A DNA stretch of 64,000 bases from Membranipora membranacea (GCA_914767715.1 OU612065.1:30628001-30692000), one strand, 5' to 3'. Shown: positions 12,201 through 25,806, counted from the first letter of the stretch. Numbers and translations: made by a program. Notes: a model not told the origin generated them from the sequence alone.

Positions 12201-15200
12201 ATGCTGCAGCATATAGGACTATCAGTATTTATAATCACACAGACTTTACTCACACTTTCCTATGGAGAGGTGGTGAAATTCGATGAGAGTTTTGACTTGG
12301 CTTGGTCTGTGAGTTCGGGCCGCATGCTGCAGCCTAAATGTGTCAGTATCCCGACCAACATGTCGCTGTGTCACAGCATCGGCTACGACACAATGAGGAT
12401 ACCAAACTTACTGGAGCACGATAACCTTGGAGAGGCCACCACCCAGGCCATGCAGTGGAACCCTCTACTAGGCATACGTTGTCACCCGGACACACAGGTC
12501 TTTCTATGTTCGCTATTCGCGCCGATCTGCCTGGAGAGGGTGGTGTATCCTTGCCGCTCTCTCTGTGATGGAGTACAGAAAGGATGCGAGGGCTATATGA
12601 AGGGATACGGCTTTCCATGGCCTGAGATGTTCAAATGTGATCAGTTTCCTGATGATAACGACCTGTGTATACCTGGAAGATCTTCAACCACCGCTATACG
12701 TTAGTGCCACTATAAATCACCAATCTAAAAATCTAAATTATCTGGCTCAAGCTTGTGTGGGGTGATTAGGCTAAAAAAACAATTATTGTATCATGATTAG
12801 TGTGTTGGCCAGGATCTGAAAGTTAAAAAAACTGTAAACCCTATGTTGTTTTAATTTGTGAAATTAAAAAAATTGATATTTGGATCATTCTGATATGTCT
12901 TCAATGCTGTACTTGTTACAAATCATGTGCTAAAGTATTCGCTCAAAACCACAATCTACATCACCCAAAAGTACATTAACAGGGTAAAGTCTAAATTTTA
13001 GATTAAGATCAGAGTTGATATTATAAACTATTCAGGGTATAAAATAGGGGATTAACCTGCTAGGTTGCTTAGTTCAAACTTCTCGGAAGATATATTATAT
13101 ATTATGATACAAAGATCCCATACCTCGTGATCAGGGAGAATTCTCCCTGGTGAGATTCACCAAGTGGCAATTAGACATTATACAATAATTAATTGGTTTA
13201 AAACATCCAAAATGCACCTCTAGAAATTTTTTAATGGAACATTGGTAATTAATAACAAGTGATCGTTGACCTCGGTTGAGAGTTTTAATAGCTAAATGAT
13301 TCTCTATTTTATTTCAGCTAAAGAAAGGACGTGTAAGCCGTGCCAGGAACCAGACACATATGAGGGTATACTTCATAACTACTGTAAAGCTAATTATGGT
13401 AAGCCACTGACACACAATAATTATGGCCTGACAAGTTTAGCAATGCTTATCATCACTCTCGCTGATGACAATTATACATCAGACATCTTTAGAAACAATT
13501 TACCACTTAAGATAAGCTTTTGTTTTTCTGACAAAAAGGTTTATTTTAGACATTTTTTGGCAGATGACCAGGGCTCGATGTACATCTTGAGTTTGAGTTA
13601 TATTCCTAGATGGGCAGCGAAAACTTGAACGTATTTCTAGCTCCATTTTCTCAAGTGTAGTAGCCCGCTTAGACTTGTAAATGTGTTTACCCACTTGCGC
13701 TTTTACACAATACAGCCCAAGAAAATCCTGAAATACTGACAGTATAGAATTACTTGAAATGACATCCACTGACAAGTGGCTTTAACATGAGTGTAAATTA
13801 TTTACATATAATGGAGAGGATCCAGTTCCATGCAAAATCAAATAACGTTAAGTGCATTTTCACGCTGCGCTTATATCTCATGATCCCTGCTGATAAAGCC
13901 TCTCACGGTGACTGACTGCTGTATATATCCCGGCAGTAGGCAGGCTTGAGCCGTGATCTATCTAGCTATTATATTCCGCCCAAAGTGTGCTCCGAGATTG
14001 CGATTATTTGGTGCATGCAGATATGGACGTAACCCTTCAATTGCATTTTTCGGCAATATTTTAGTGAGATTATCACAGAATGAAATTAAATCCCTTTCCT
14101 TATTAGCTATCCATTAGCCACTACTAGGTCTTCGGTGCATTTTTATCTTGGCCACAGCAGAGAGAATAGCGAGGGGATTAATTTCAGACAAAATGATTCA
14201 TTATTCCATGTCGAAACAAATTTCAACCACTCAACATTTTAAATATTTTGAAATCCATTCTTTGATCAAGAATAATCTATATAAACATTAGAGAGGCTAG
14301 GACGCCACTTCAGTGCCCCCAGCTATGTCTCAATGTTCCATAATTGATACAAGACTGTACTCAGGTTCTTACAACTATCCAAGTGATATATGTTTGTTTA
14401 TAATGTTATTCCTGACATGTTTGGCTTTGATTGAAAGAATCATGACACAAATATTAACATCATCCCTCTGTTGAAAGAGTTTTATGTCTCAGATAACTGA
14501 GAATATAGCCTGGATGGCAAGATATTAGTAGAGAAATTAATTTTGTCAACCTGTGCTTTTAAGTTTTTTTATGTTTGTCATTGGTCATATAATGGCTATA
14601 GATAACAAGGGGTTTGGTATTTTTTTAATCAGTTTTCTGTAATAAATTGACCTGAACTATCTTGATCACCAGATAAGGATTTTAGTCAATTTCACGCACC
14701 CAAAATATCCGCATTACAGATAACCATCGATGCAGCACGATATGTCAATATTAGTTTTATGGGTAACAAGGGGGACAACTTCAAGTTTTTGACATGACAG
14801 CACCTGAAGAATGTCTTGTTTTTTTTTAGTTGTGAGAGCCACAATTAAAGGATTGAATAAGCAGTCAACGACAGCAGAGCCAGGAGAGATAGAAGTACTT
14901 ATGGGAAAACGAAAGAAGAGATTCTACAAACGTGACGAGGCCATTTCCAAGAAATTATACAAGCGCCTTCAAGAGAAAGAAACAAAAATCTACATGAAGC
15001 AAGGTATTGGTTGCACATGCGGTGATAGAGTCATTGAGGGTGAGCACCATCTAATGGGCATCACAGTCGAGGAGAAATACGACAGAACCGGTGAGAAGGT
15101 AGCGAGATATTATGCCGACTTTATCACCTCCTGGAACGAGGGAGAGAACACGAAACCAGGAGTAAAGAAAGCTCTGAGAGCGATAAGGAAGAATGCCGCA

Positions 15201-15338
15201 GACGTATGTCAGGGAGGTGTCGATACTCTCAATATACACAAACAGCTCGAGGACGAGGACGCGGAGAGGAGATCAAAGAAGAAGGAGAGGAAGATCAGGA
15301 AACAAAGGAGGCACCTTGATGTCGAGGACTCCGCTTAG
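12201..15338 (+). CDS. SFRP: Secreted Frizzled-related protein, SFRP1/2/5 type
   Basis: Exons are 12201-12699, 13318-13398 and 14830-15338; both introns are phase 1 and the protein is 362 aa. Residues 1-22 form a signal peptide. Residues 47-156 are a Frizzled cysteine-rich domain with all ten cysteines (47, 57, 94, 103, 110, 118, 122, 129, 146, 156) and the diagnostic strings MRIPNLLEH, QVFLCSLFAPIC and PWPEMFKCD, closest to vertebrate SFRP1/2/5. A netrin-like (NTR) domain follows from C172/C175, includes a CTCGD stretch, and ends in a strongly basic tail (KKKERKIRKQRR), which in this family suits heparan-sulfate binding. Family knowledge: these proteins bind Wnts outside the cell and usually dampen Wnt signalling. 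The first donor is GTTAGT, weaker than consensus, but the phase fits and the reading frame stops just past it. Confidence 0.95.
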
Positions 15339-15685
15339 ATCTAACTTTACAAACTCATTTATCTCTATAGCTGAAAATTCACTCGAGTATTTGATCAAAC
15401 TATTACCTCCGACTTTCAAAGAGTTTGGTGAAAGCAGTGTTGCCAGGGAACACAGACTACATTGAGTAGGGTATCCGGTACTCTCCTGCGTTCTCAAAGC
15501 AATTGTGTTTCTTTCATGGTGAAGGGTTCAAAGGAAAGGCATTACTCCTAAACAACACAAACATTTCAGACTCTCCAGCAAAACTGATCTATCATAATCT
15601 GCATGGCGCTACGGCTTAGACAAATCAAAGGGTAAAGTAACGACATCTTTTACGATGCTTTATATTTCAGCGCATCATCAACAGC

Positions 15686-15691
15686 AATAAA
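15686..15691 (+). terminator. Candidate polyadenylation signal of sFRP
   Basis: AATAAA lies about 350 bp beyond the sFRP stop codon. A second AATAAA lies near 16.31 kb. Confidence 0.5.
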
Positions 15692-16499
15692 AAAATCATG
15701 CCTAGTACAGAGCTTTTGGTATGGCTTGTAATGACCCTTGTTATATTATCGCTGTTATCTGTTTTGTAAATTGTATCTATTGCTGAATGATGGGATTTTA
15801 TCCAATTTTCTACCACATTATGATTAAATTCTTTCATGTATATCTATTTTCCACTAGTGGTGATATTTAATATTCTTAATGTTGTGGTCAAGAGAAAAGA
15901 GCGTCTTGGCTGTTTGAGCTGCTGATAAACAAGTACATTTCCATGTCAGTTATAATCAGCTGCCAATATTATCCCGTTAATAATAACCTACAGTCCCTAC
16001 ATTTTTAAAACTTTTCACTTTTCATTTTTTTAAAACACAACATAATTTTTCACCCTGTTTCTGGGATAAGAGAAGACTATTGTTTTTTGGTTTTCTCATT
16101 TTCATTATTCTTTGACTATGTAATAGTCATTTAGACTCCGCCGCGATTAATATATATAATATACTAAGTTAGGTAATATTGTACAATATATACTATGTGC
16201 ATACTATACACCCAATGTCATCATAGCATCAATGTTAGAAAAAAACAACAATTCTATGCTCTTCACAGTTAGTTAAAGTGCATCCTTATTTGCCAATGTT
16301 TTTGGATAGCAATAAAATTATGGACAAAATCTAGATACATACTCGACTCTGTTTTACATTGGGAACACTCGTGATTAAGACATGTAAAAACATGAAAATT
16401 GGATGTAAAATTACAAACAAATGTTGTCCGAATCATCACAGCAGTGCTGCCAGCGAGTGATTAACCTGTCAGCTTGTGTGGCAGCACTTAAAAACGAGA
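15692..16499. other. Convergent intergenic spacer
   Basis: AT-rich spacer between the 3' ends of sFRP (plus) and SAP30BP (minus). A short inverted pair (AGTGCTGCCA near 16443, TGGCAGCACT near 16479) is visible. No gene was seen. Confidence 0.6.
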
Positions 16500-16505
16500 T
16501 TTATT
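16500..16505 (-). terminator. Candidate polyadenylation signal of SAP30BP
   Basis: TTTATT on plus (AATAAA on minus), about 510 bp beyond the stop codon at 17015. Confidence 0.45.
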
Positions 16506-17014
16506 CAGTGAATTAGAAGCTACTTTGAGCCTGATAAGTCATTGCAGTGTCTAAACAAACCCAGCTAATAACTGACATCACATCACAGGTCTCCTCACTA
16601 TATGATGAGTGCAGAACCAGCTTATTCTTGTTCCGAATAAAATTTGCTGCTTTTGGGTGCAGCAGCAGCAGCGAGCAGATTGCTGCCAGCCTTGACAGCG
16701 TAATGTGATAAACTATGATCCAATATATGATCCAATATACCCCCAACAACTATACATCATTGGATTAGTCCACTACAGATATCGATCCATACAGAACTTA
16801 ATGTAAACACTTTCACATCTGCGCTGCTGTCGGAGATAGTCCAAGCCTATAGACAGCTTAATACAAATGAGATCAACAAAACTCCTTCGCTTATTCAATT
16901 GATTTAGACCAGTCTTGCAGACTTTTCATGTGCAGCCTGTCAGTACCTGGATGGATAGCGCATGTATATTGCACCAGATGATAAATATAAGATGAGAAAG
17001 AGGCTACAGCAATA

Positions 17015-20000
17015 TCACTTCTTGATCAGAGCTCCGACTGGATTCCCTGCTGCTTTAGGTTGTGGATTTGCACTTGTGTCCCATTTTGATTTCCTTCCTC
17101 CTAAAAGAAGAGAGAAATGATTGATAGCGTACTGTGTGATGAAAACTATTTTCCGGTAGTTATGCATCAAAATGTAGGAGCGTCAGGGTAAAATTGAATA
17201 TGAATTAAAATTTTATAGATTACATACTTTTGGAATTTTTTAAAACTTTGTTTTTGTCTAGATTTGGTTTGACCAGGACAAGATTATGAATTCATTGAAC
17301 AAAAGTGAATTTGAGTATCCAGTAAAATTCATGGAGTCTCTAATTAAACGCCCAGTTTAGACAGCCAAATACCGAGGAGGTAGGACTAAGCTCGTTGGTA
17401 TTTTAATTAAATCAAATATGCTGTTGCAAGAATTCATCAATGAGTTGATTAGTCATTTGAAATGTCATTTATATTTTTTTGCTTTTTTGATGACACAGGA
17501 ACTTCTAGTTTTTTTACAAGATTTGAAAACCATAGACTTGTCAATCAGTGTCAACTTTCATATAGGATCATCAAAGTACAACCGACTTCTTAGTCCATCA
17601 AGAGATATTTTGAGACGAAATATCACTAAAAATTGAATCTGTGCCAATACCAGACACATAAGAAACATGCTCACAAAGTAAAAATAAATATATCCTTACT
17701 CCGTGATATGCTGCCGAGCCATTCACATAAATTTTAGTAAAATTGTTCAGTATCACAGACAGATTATGACAGACAAAATATGACAGACATGTTAAACCAT
17801 GATGAATTTATTGCCTGTGGTGATATTTGAGATCGAATGTTTGCTAGCTTCTCACACCCAAGAAATTTTTTGCCTTAGCCTACTTGCTGCTGAAGAACTG
17901 AGAGATAAGATTAATCACTCCCGGTGGTCAAACATAGCGTAGTACTAAACAAGAGATTCAGGAATAGGCATCAAAAGCAATTCTTTGTGCACTGATCGGT
18001 TTGTTGTAGCTTTCAAGCAAAGCCTACTAGTACTCTTGATTATGCTTTTTTATTGCTAGTTTATTGCGCTAGCATACAGAGCCTATTTATTGGGATACAA
18101 AGCTACATCTCCTTTATAGGGGAAGGCGGGGTACGTTGAGCCAGTTTTTGAATATTTGATTGTAACATGCAGTTGAATTGTGCTAGATTAACAAAACTTG
18201 GCACTGAAGTTGGTCTTCATGTCTTCAATCAACATGAGCAAGGTCAGAAACCTATTGCAGCAAGAAAATGAAATATTGCTGTTTCAAAAAAATTTGGGAA
18301 GCGGCTCAAAGTGCCCCAAGCACGGGGCACGTTGAGCCGGGTCCGCATTTTGTATGGGGCACGTTGAGCCACTCTGTTATGGTCATCTCTTTGCTGGTAA
18401 TAACTTTTTAATTCATTGCAACCATAAGAAATAAAGAAAAGCAACCAAATTCATTGCAGCAGCGCATTTTTTTCACTCAATCGAACTATAAAATAAGATT
18501 CGCAACACAAAATAAATATCTGAAAAATTTGCGGTAGAGGAAGACTTGCACACCGCAAACTTGATGATAAGTGAAGGGAAAAGTGAACGCAGAGTAATTG
18601 CTAATTTCATTAGAGAAACATCAATTCCAATGTTTTCGTTTTTGTATGTGTAAGTGTTGTCGAACAGTTTAAAATATAAACTTCATATACACTTTCATCA
18701 TATAACATTCATACTGCGGGGCATGGCTCAACATGCCCCAACGGGCATGGCTCAACGTGCCCCAACAGCCTGTATTTCACTTTCAACTCGAGTTAAACAA
18801 AATCTCTCCATCAGAGATAAGTTTAGATTATGTGAAATTGAGACCAAATATGATGTTATCACATAATAAAAGTTGCAACTTCTCGGTCGCGCCTTGTTCG
18901 GAATAGATGACATTTCCGTCGGTATGCGCATTATTTACTTTTTACGCTAAAAACGATGAAAAACTAAATAATTATCTTCCCTTAGTGGCTATGATTTTCT
19001 TTGTGTGCTCAAAAAGGGTGCCTTTAGTCACTTGACCTCTGATGGAGGGGAAAACTTAAAACATAAAATGGTATTTGAAAAAAGTGGGGTGGATCAACGT
19101 GCCCCGCCTTCCCCTAATTTCTTTATGCCATGGTCATCTTATGCCTATGTTTCTTTGGCTTGTCGTCCAAGTTCCAAAAATAGGTCCACCCCTCTCCCAG
19201 AACAACACCAAGCCATTATCTGGATGTTTTCTCATCTTACACAAAACGAAACAACTAACAGACACAAAATTTTCATGATAAAAAATATTGGGCTTTACCC
19301 AGCCTTGTGATATAAAACTAATGGACCAAATTTCGATGCTGAATGATGTAAAACTTCTCAAAGATAAGATTTTGATAACTCTATACAAAACATATATAAG
19401 AGTGCAATCAGACCTGGAAAAATGACTCATTGCCGCCAAACTACAGGTACCCGCTCCCAACAGAAAAAAGCCTTTCAGATGTCAAGGAAAAGGGTAAGGA
19501 AACAAGAAATGTCTCAATACAGATCAGACCTGCCATAAAAATTCAAGTATAAAAGTCGCTACCCCTTCACTACCCGATGGGAAGCTGTGATGTATTTGGC
19601 TGGTCTGTGAGTGTCATCACATTACTTATTATAAACAATAACAGGTAGAGAGCACTGAGGGGCACATGCTGACACATGGCGTCTCAGGTGACACCGCCTC
19701 TCTACTCCATGTTTATTATTGTCAGACAGCATGACTCTAATGACACAACGTGAAAGTGTCTTTGTTTTCAGCTGTTTTAAAATAAATACTGGACAGGTTG
19801 GAACTGGATAGTCATGACATTTCCAGGAAATTGTAGAAATTTAGAGCTAGAATGATCTTTAATTTCGGAGGGAGTGATTTTTTTGACTTATCGAACAACA
19901 ATTATAAGTCCATTGGAATTTAATTTGTTTTGAATGAGGATTTGCCAATTCAAGTCCAGATCTTTAAAAATCTTTTAAAATAACTCCCTCAAATACGACA

Positions 20001-23000
20001 TAATAGGAGACAACAATTTTGTTCCGTGATTCAAGCAAATATTGACATAAGATGTGGAAACTAACTCTGTTCAGTTCAATTTTGGGAAGTATGAATAACT
20101 TACCTTCCGGTTCGATTGCAGGTTTTGTGGCTGTGATAAAATCCACCTGCCAAAGTAAAAAAAGTCACAAAATGTAAATTTTGTAAGGAATCATAAGTAT
20201 CCAAAAATGGCAACAAAAAGACTTCCACATTTTTCAGTTATTATTATGACCATCTTGTTTCAACTATTGACTGCATTTTTCAGATTTCTCTTACTTCAAA
20301 ACGTTCACCCGCCATGACATATCGGGGCATTGACCCTCGTATTATCAATCATGTTATACAATACACTCGTCTGATCTCAATGAAAGTTCTGAACACTTGA
20401 TAAACATTTCCACCACTTCAAGTGGCTGATTCAAGGAGAACATGAAACTTAGTTAAATCAAAATGTTTTATGTTCTTCTGAGATTGCAAACTTTGAAGAG
20501 GAATTCTACAAAAACAGCAGTTGAATGGCCATGAAAAGGACCATTGCGCCTAGTAGTATGCTGGTTCAGAAAATAACAACAACATCATCGTGGGAAAAAG
20601 CTCGAGATTTGCGGAGGGATGGGTTAGGTAATTTTAAAACGTAGCTGAGAAAGTCAGTAGGTACACCCTATGGTAAATAAAAAGATGGCACAGTCTGACC
20701 GGTTAATCAGCTACTCCTGAATTTATCTCACCGGTGATTTCAAATCCAATCACATTTTCTTATCAAAGTAAGACGCTTACCTTGACTCTGTCTTTCTTAG
20801 AATCTTTCCTCTTCTCCATTTCTAAATTTTGGGCTTTAGCTAAGAAAAAGATAATGGCAGCTAGAGGACGATGGCTGAGCAGTGAATGAAAAAGTAATAC
20901 TACTGTTAGAAAGTACTAAATAAGGATGAAGGTTGGTTTATACTAGGATGATTTAAGACAGTTTTAGCAATGTTGACAGTTTGCGGTAACAACACAGCTT
21001 ACGGCGAGCAGACAACTTCAATATTATCACACTTTGATGTCTAAGGAAACGGCACATGAAAGCTCTGCAAAAATCATCCGAAAAATGTTAACATCCTTAC
21101 AAACGTAAAATAAATGCCCGAAAAATTTCCTAGTTTTATCCTATCTAAACGCAGAAACGCAGATCAGCTATCCTCGTAACTGTCTGAATTAACTGGAGAA
21201 TTTGAAGACCCAAACAATCACTGTATCACTGATGTACAATTATGTGATCTACAATGAATAGCAACATGAAGGGTCGAAAAGCTATGTGTTGATGAATTTC
21301 CAGATGTATTTGATATCTTTTATTGTACCTGTGACCACACTATCGGCAAACAACAGGACAATATTAGTGTCGCTCACTCACCTAATACATCATAACAGGA
21401 ACTCTTTGGATCCCATAGGGTAGGATCAAACAACTCCTGTGAAAAGAAAGGCATTACATTCATATCTTTTTTGATATCTGAACAATAAGTTTGAGTGTGT
21501 ACAATGAACTGAATTCACATACATACATTCAGTACATAATAAAAAAATATCACAGACACTTAATACCTTATCCACTAGTCTGAGCCACCCAGACTCGTGA
21601 CCCCAGTCTGGGTGGCTCAGACTGGGGGCACGAGTCTGAGCCACTCAGACTCGTGCTTCCAGTCTGATGTCCTTCTTCTCTAGTTATACACCTAATTTTG
21701 AATAACATAACAATGTCATCAATAGAGGTAACTGGTATAAGATAAACTGTATCACTCCACAACTCATTAATGAACCTGACATAAATGTTCTTCATATTAT
21801 GACGTAACTTACAGGGGGATAATTGGTGCCTTTCTCGTCTACTCCTAAATGTGATAACAGTTTCTCGTATATACTGGGATTCCTAAAACTCTTATTACTT
21901 CTTATTGTTGCGTCGATATTCATCCTCCTCTCCACCATCGCTGATATCTTCTTCTACAATTATCATAATTTTCACGTGGATGATGCAACAAATGTGAAGA
22001 GGATATATCCAAACAGTGTAAATATAGATCAAATATAAGCAGACTGTGTGATCTTTGTGGGACAAGTAAGTAATAACTAGTGTCACATAAAATCGGCTTT
22101 CCTAGAGCAGTAAATGTTAGCATGTGGGGGGGGGGGGGGGGGGTTGACTTTATGTAGGCCAGAACCAGATTATGCTACCTGAGGTGGGAGCCTATTCAAA
22201 GTCATGAGGTTGAGTATATGTCAGCAAGACATAATCTTCACTGTTTCAAGCGTGTGTGAAATTTTCCTCTAACGAATACGTTATTCTTCCGGGGTATTTG
22301 AAACTCAATGACCAGTGATAAGTCAAACACTCTTACTTTAAGCGAAGGAGGAGGAGATCCGGGTGGTGATGGAGGTATGATGACATCACTACTCTCCCCT
22401 CCGCTGCTCTCCTGCTGTGAGTCAGCGTCAGCGGAGTCAGCTGACAGCTCCTCCACTGCTCCTCCCGAGGCTGCCCCAGCAGTCTCCTCTTCCTCCTGTA
22501 GTCACATAGAATAGTAGATTTAGTAGATTTTCATATCAAGACCTGCGAATTAACCCGGAATTCTAAGTGCACCTAAGAAATCTAAGTGTACCTAAGTGCC
22601 GCACCACAAAGTACGCCCATAGCTTTTTTGTTAAATATGCTATCTAGTCTTTTTGAATGTTTTCCTTTTTTCATTTAAACTACTTCATTACAAACCCCAT
22701 GGTTTCTGTGAGAGTTGCAATAAATTCTTGTATAAATCTCAAACGCTGAGCAATTTTTTTATCAGGCACAACCAAGTACAGCCGAATAGATGAGGAAGCA
22801 TGATGTTAAGTATTATAGTGCAATTCCAAGATTGTTTGAGGCAGGTTCATCCTGAGGAGTGAACCAATAGTATAGCCCACTGTCCCTGCTGTACATTCAA
22901 GCAAAGCCTTGATTTTATGTTGAGTTGTTTTCTCATTGAACAATATCCAATGTAGGAGCACAACTCTGAATTAATATATAAAACACATCAAGGAGTTAGA

Positions 23001-24715
23001 GCACACGTAGCCCGCTCCCTAACTCGCTAATCACATTTCACTGCACATTGAACTCTCAATTTAATTAACATACACTGTAGCTTATTCCTTTATATTCCAA
23101 CCATCAGCAACCAGGACATTGTTTACTGAGTAAGGAGGCAATCAATGTAATTATTTTTTGACAGCGCTGCAGGTTTCGAAATATTCTGCTACAAGTCTTG
23201 ATATTTCTCACTGAGAACAGGCAGCTCAAACAGATAAAATTGCCACCTAGGTGCAAGGGTGCCCTAACGATGTGCTAAATCTTACTGCACACAACCCATT
23301 ATACAGCTACACATGAATATAGCTGTGGCTGCATGTAGTGTGCCAAGTCTTTGATAACATGAAGATATGTGAAAAGCTTTTTGAACGCTTTCCTTTTTGT
23401 CGGCAGCGTTTTTGGCATTTAGCTGCCTATTTTGTAACAAAGTGTAAGGTACAATATTTACATTGCGATGGGCATGAGAAACTTTACCAGAAAGAACTGT
23501 CAATCCCTATCCACCAAATTCCGTAAATGAAGTTGCATTTTTAGCCACATTTTGCGTAGGCTGCCACATGACTATATGGACTCATAAAGATTATTGCTGC
23601 TATGACTCATGTCTATGGAATTGAGCTTTAGTACCTTATTGTTACTGTGTATAGAAAATGGTGATTTATCTTCTGCCTCATCCCCTGAGTGCTTTCCTCC
23701 CTCAGGGTCACTCTCTTCTTCATCGACAGCTCCGTAGGACACAAGGCCCAGTCCGCTTACTGTAATATACGACGACATTCCTTATCCACACGAGGTAGGC
23801 TACTACTCCTGAGTCACAAACACTGAATCAGGGAACGTTATGTAGTGAAGCGCGCTTGACGCAATGTAAACAATCATGCCATTGGTAATGACATCACAAA
23901 ATAACTGTGTGATTTTTTTATTGATTACAGATTATAGGAGCTAGACCGAGTTTAAATTTTTTTCGCACTATAGAACATTTTGAGCAACATTCATTTCTTT
24001 TAGAACCATCTCTCAGAAGAAAATTTAATAGCATATAGCAGGCAACAGAATTTTACATGAAATGAAAAATGATCACTGTCGAGATGCTGAATGATATGTG
24101 CACCTGCTGCTGCAGTAATGGTGTAAGGATGCAAACGTTGTAACTCTCATTCACAGTGCATTTGTCTGGTAATTGGTCATTTGAGGTTGTTTGACGCAAA
24201 CGAGTAGCAAAAATAACGGATTGTTTCTACTAAGTTTCTACAAAAGTTTTAAGGAGTTGGAGGCCGTCCTGCTATGATAAAACAGACGTTTAAGGACTCA
24301 CCAGGTGCAGGTTTCTTTTTCTTGGGAGGTTCTTCATCTTTACCAATTACCGGTGAATAGTTCCGACTTGGTACATTACTGTGTGAAGATCCTTCATCAT
24401 CAGAACCTGATATATTACCTACATAGCAGAACAGTCATTACGTTTCGGTTTGAAGTGGTTTATCGATTTTATATATTTTCTTTTTGCTTTTACCTTGCTC
24501 GAGGGGATATTATGTACCTAATAAGTTTTTTTTATTTTAGATGTAAACACCTCTGGAAACAAACAAAACGCTCACAGAGTAGTCTAAAAGTGAAAATTTA
24601 GTTTTCCACATAGCGGGAAAGAAACTATATTTGATTTACCTGTAAGTTTATGCATATCCTCTCTTTCTTCGTCCGAGTCACTCATGGCATAGCCGGCTAG
24701 CTGTGATAAACTCAT
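17015..24715 (-). CDS. SAP30BP: SAP30-binding protein (HCNGP family)
   Basis: Nine coding exons on the minus strand: 24640-24715, 24302-24406, 23635-23759, 22337-22495, 21813-21953, 21382-21436, 20781-20839, 20104-20146 and 17015-17100. All junctions are GT-AG with consistent phase, giving 282 aa (the human protein is about 308). The N-terminus has LAGYAMSDSDEE and a second LVSYG motif in acidic, serine-rich sequence (to about residue 150). The conserved HCNGP core covers about 140-245: IIPPSPPGSPPP, then KSFRNPSIYEKLLSHLGVDE, GTNYPPELFDP, AKAQNLEMEK and VDFITATK. The C-terminus carries the family motif RKSKWD and ends ALIKK. Family knowledge: a nuclear protein that binds the SIN3-complex subunit SAP30 and has been linked to transcription and pre-mRNA splicing. 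The ATG at 24715 was chosen because MSLSQLAGY matches family starts; the frame stays open upstream but does not look coding. Confidence 0.94.
18119..19114. mobile_element. 996-bp TA-flanked non-autonomous DNA transposon
   Basis: The terminal inverted repeats start GGGGAAGGCGGGGYACGTTG and differ at two positions over the first 25 nt. Both ends are flanked by TA (18117-18118 and 19115-19116), as expected of a TA target duplication (Tc1/mariner-like or another TA-using family). Several extra copies of the subterminal word GGGGCACGTTGAGCC, in both orientations, sit near 18320, 18357, 18719 and 18740. No transposase-like frame was found. It lies in the last intron of SAP30BP. Confidence 0.8.
21577..21655. 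repeat. Two adjacent hairpins sharing AGTCTGAG
   Basis: Perfect 19-bp arms AGTCTGAGCCACCCAGACT (21577-21595) and its complement (21605-21623) enclose a 9-nt loop. A second palindrome with 12-bp arms (CACGAGTCTGAG, 21629-21640, and 21644-21655) has a 3-nt loop. It lies in the intron between SAP30BP coding exons 5 and 6. Confidence 0.85.
22126..22143 (+). repeat. Poly-G run (18 nt)
   Basis: Eighteen consecutive G on the plus strand, C on the transcribed SAP30BP sense strand, within intron 4. It could form G-quadruplex structures or be length-variable in assembly. Confidence 0.9.
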
Positions 24716-24867
24716 GATTCTTCTTATATGAACTGACAAGATATATCGAAAGTAACGCTGAGAACGTAGTAGATCAATGACACATGCAACACGTGTGAAT
24801 CGCCCAATATGATCTAAAAGATTGAATAAATATGATGATAACAGGCAGGTTCCAAACAACCCGAACA

Positions 24868-24950
24868 TTATATATATATAGGCCTAAATACATATATATA
24901 GGCCTAAATATATATATATATACATATATATATTGGCCTATATTGAAATA
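24868..24950. repeat. AT-rich tandem with TAGGCCTAAATA units
   Basis: (TA)n tracts alternate with TAGGCCTAAATA or TTGGCCTATA. It lies about 150 bp upstream of the SAP30BP start codon, so it could overlap its promoter. Confidence 0.8.
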
Positions 24951-25806
24951 TTCATAGATATAGGGGCAAACAAACTGAGGGGATCAAGAAGGCACATAGG
25001 GCCTACTGTATTGTCCAAATGTGTACTTATGTTGTGTTGTTAGGTTGAGGGTAAATAATTCAACATCCCACCAAACAACAAAGCTTGCCAATCATACATA
25101 TAGCCACAAAGAAGGCTTAAATATTAACCGAACATTAACCAAGGATGCATATCACTCTTGAGATACTTTTGTTAGATATTTGTTGGCATTAGAGAGCCTA
25201 GACCAATCAATCACCTCAGTGACATTACAATACGCCATGTCTCACCTAAGGACTCTATCTCAGTTCATTTGTCAAACCAAGGAGTGTTAGGACCCTGGTC
25301 TACAAGTTCTTGGAAAGACCAAGTATAGAATTTGATGTTCCCTATCATTTTATAAAAAGTTCATAACCCATTGCATCTCATCATCAAAGTATCTGCTAGT
25401 TAGTAGTAGAAGCAAGGAGAAAAAGACTCCTTGCTTTACTCCTTGCTAGAAGTAAGTGGCAGGACTCGATCATTAATATGCCTACCTAGTCCTCAACCCA
25501 GCTTATACAACAGGTCCTAGACTCTAAACTCTCCCAGTCCATATATATGACGAACCAATGAACTCATGAGTTCATTGAATCTGATATAAGACAGAGAGGA
25601 GGAGTAAGTGAATGTTATACTTAACATAACTATCAGTATCATTTTGAATATTATTATGAGCAACAAGTCCCTGTCACTCCAGTTAATATGAGTGTATACT
25701 GGCAGTACAAGTAGTAGCCTAGTTAGGATGGGTCAGATTCAATTGAGCTACTAATAATAATAATAAACATAATAAAGAAACAGTTGAGTTCTAGATATGA
25801 TAAAAT

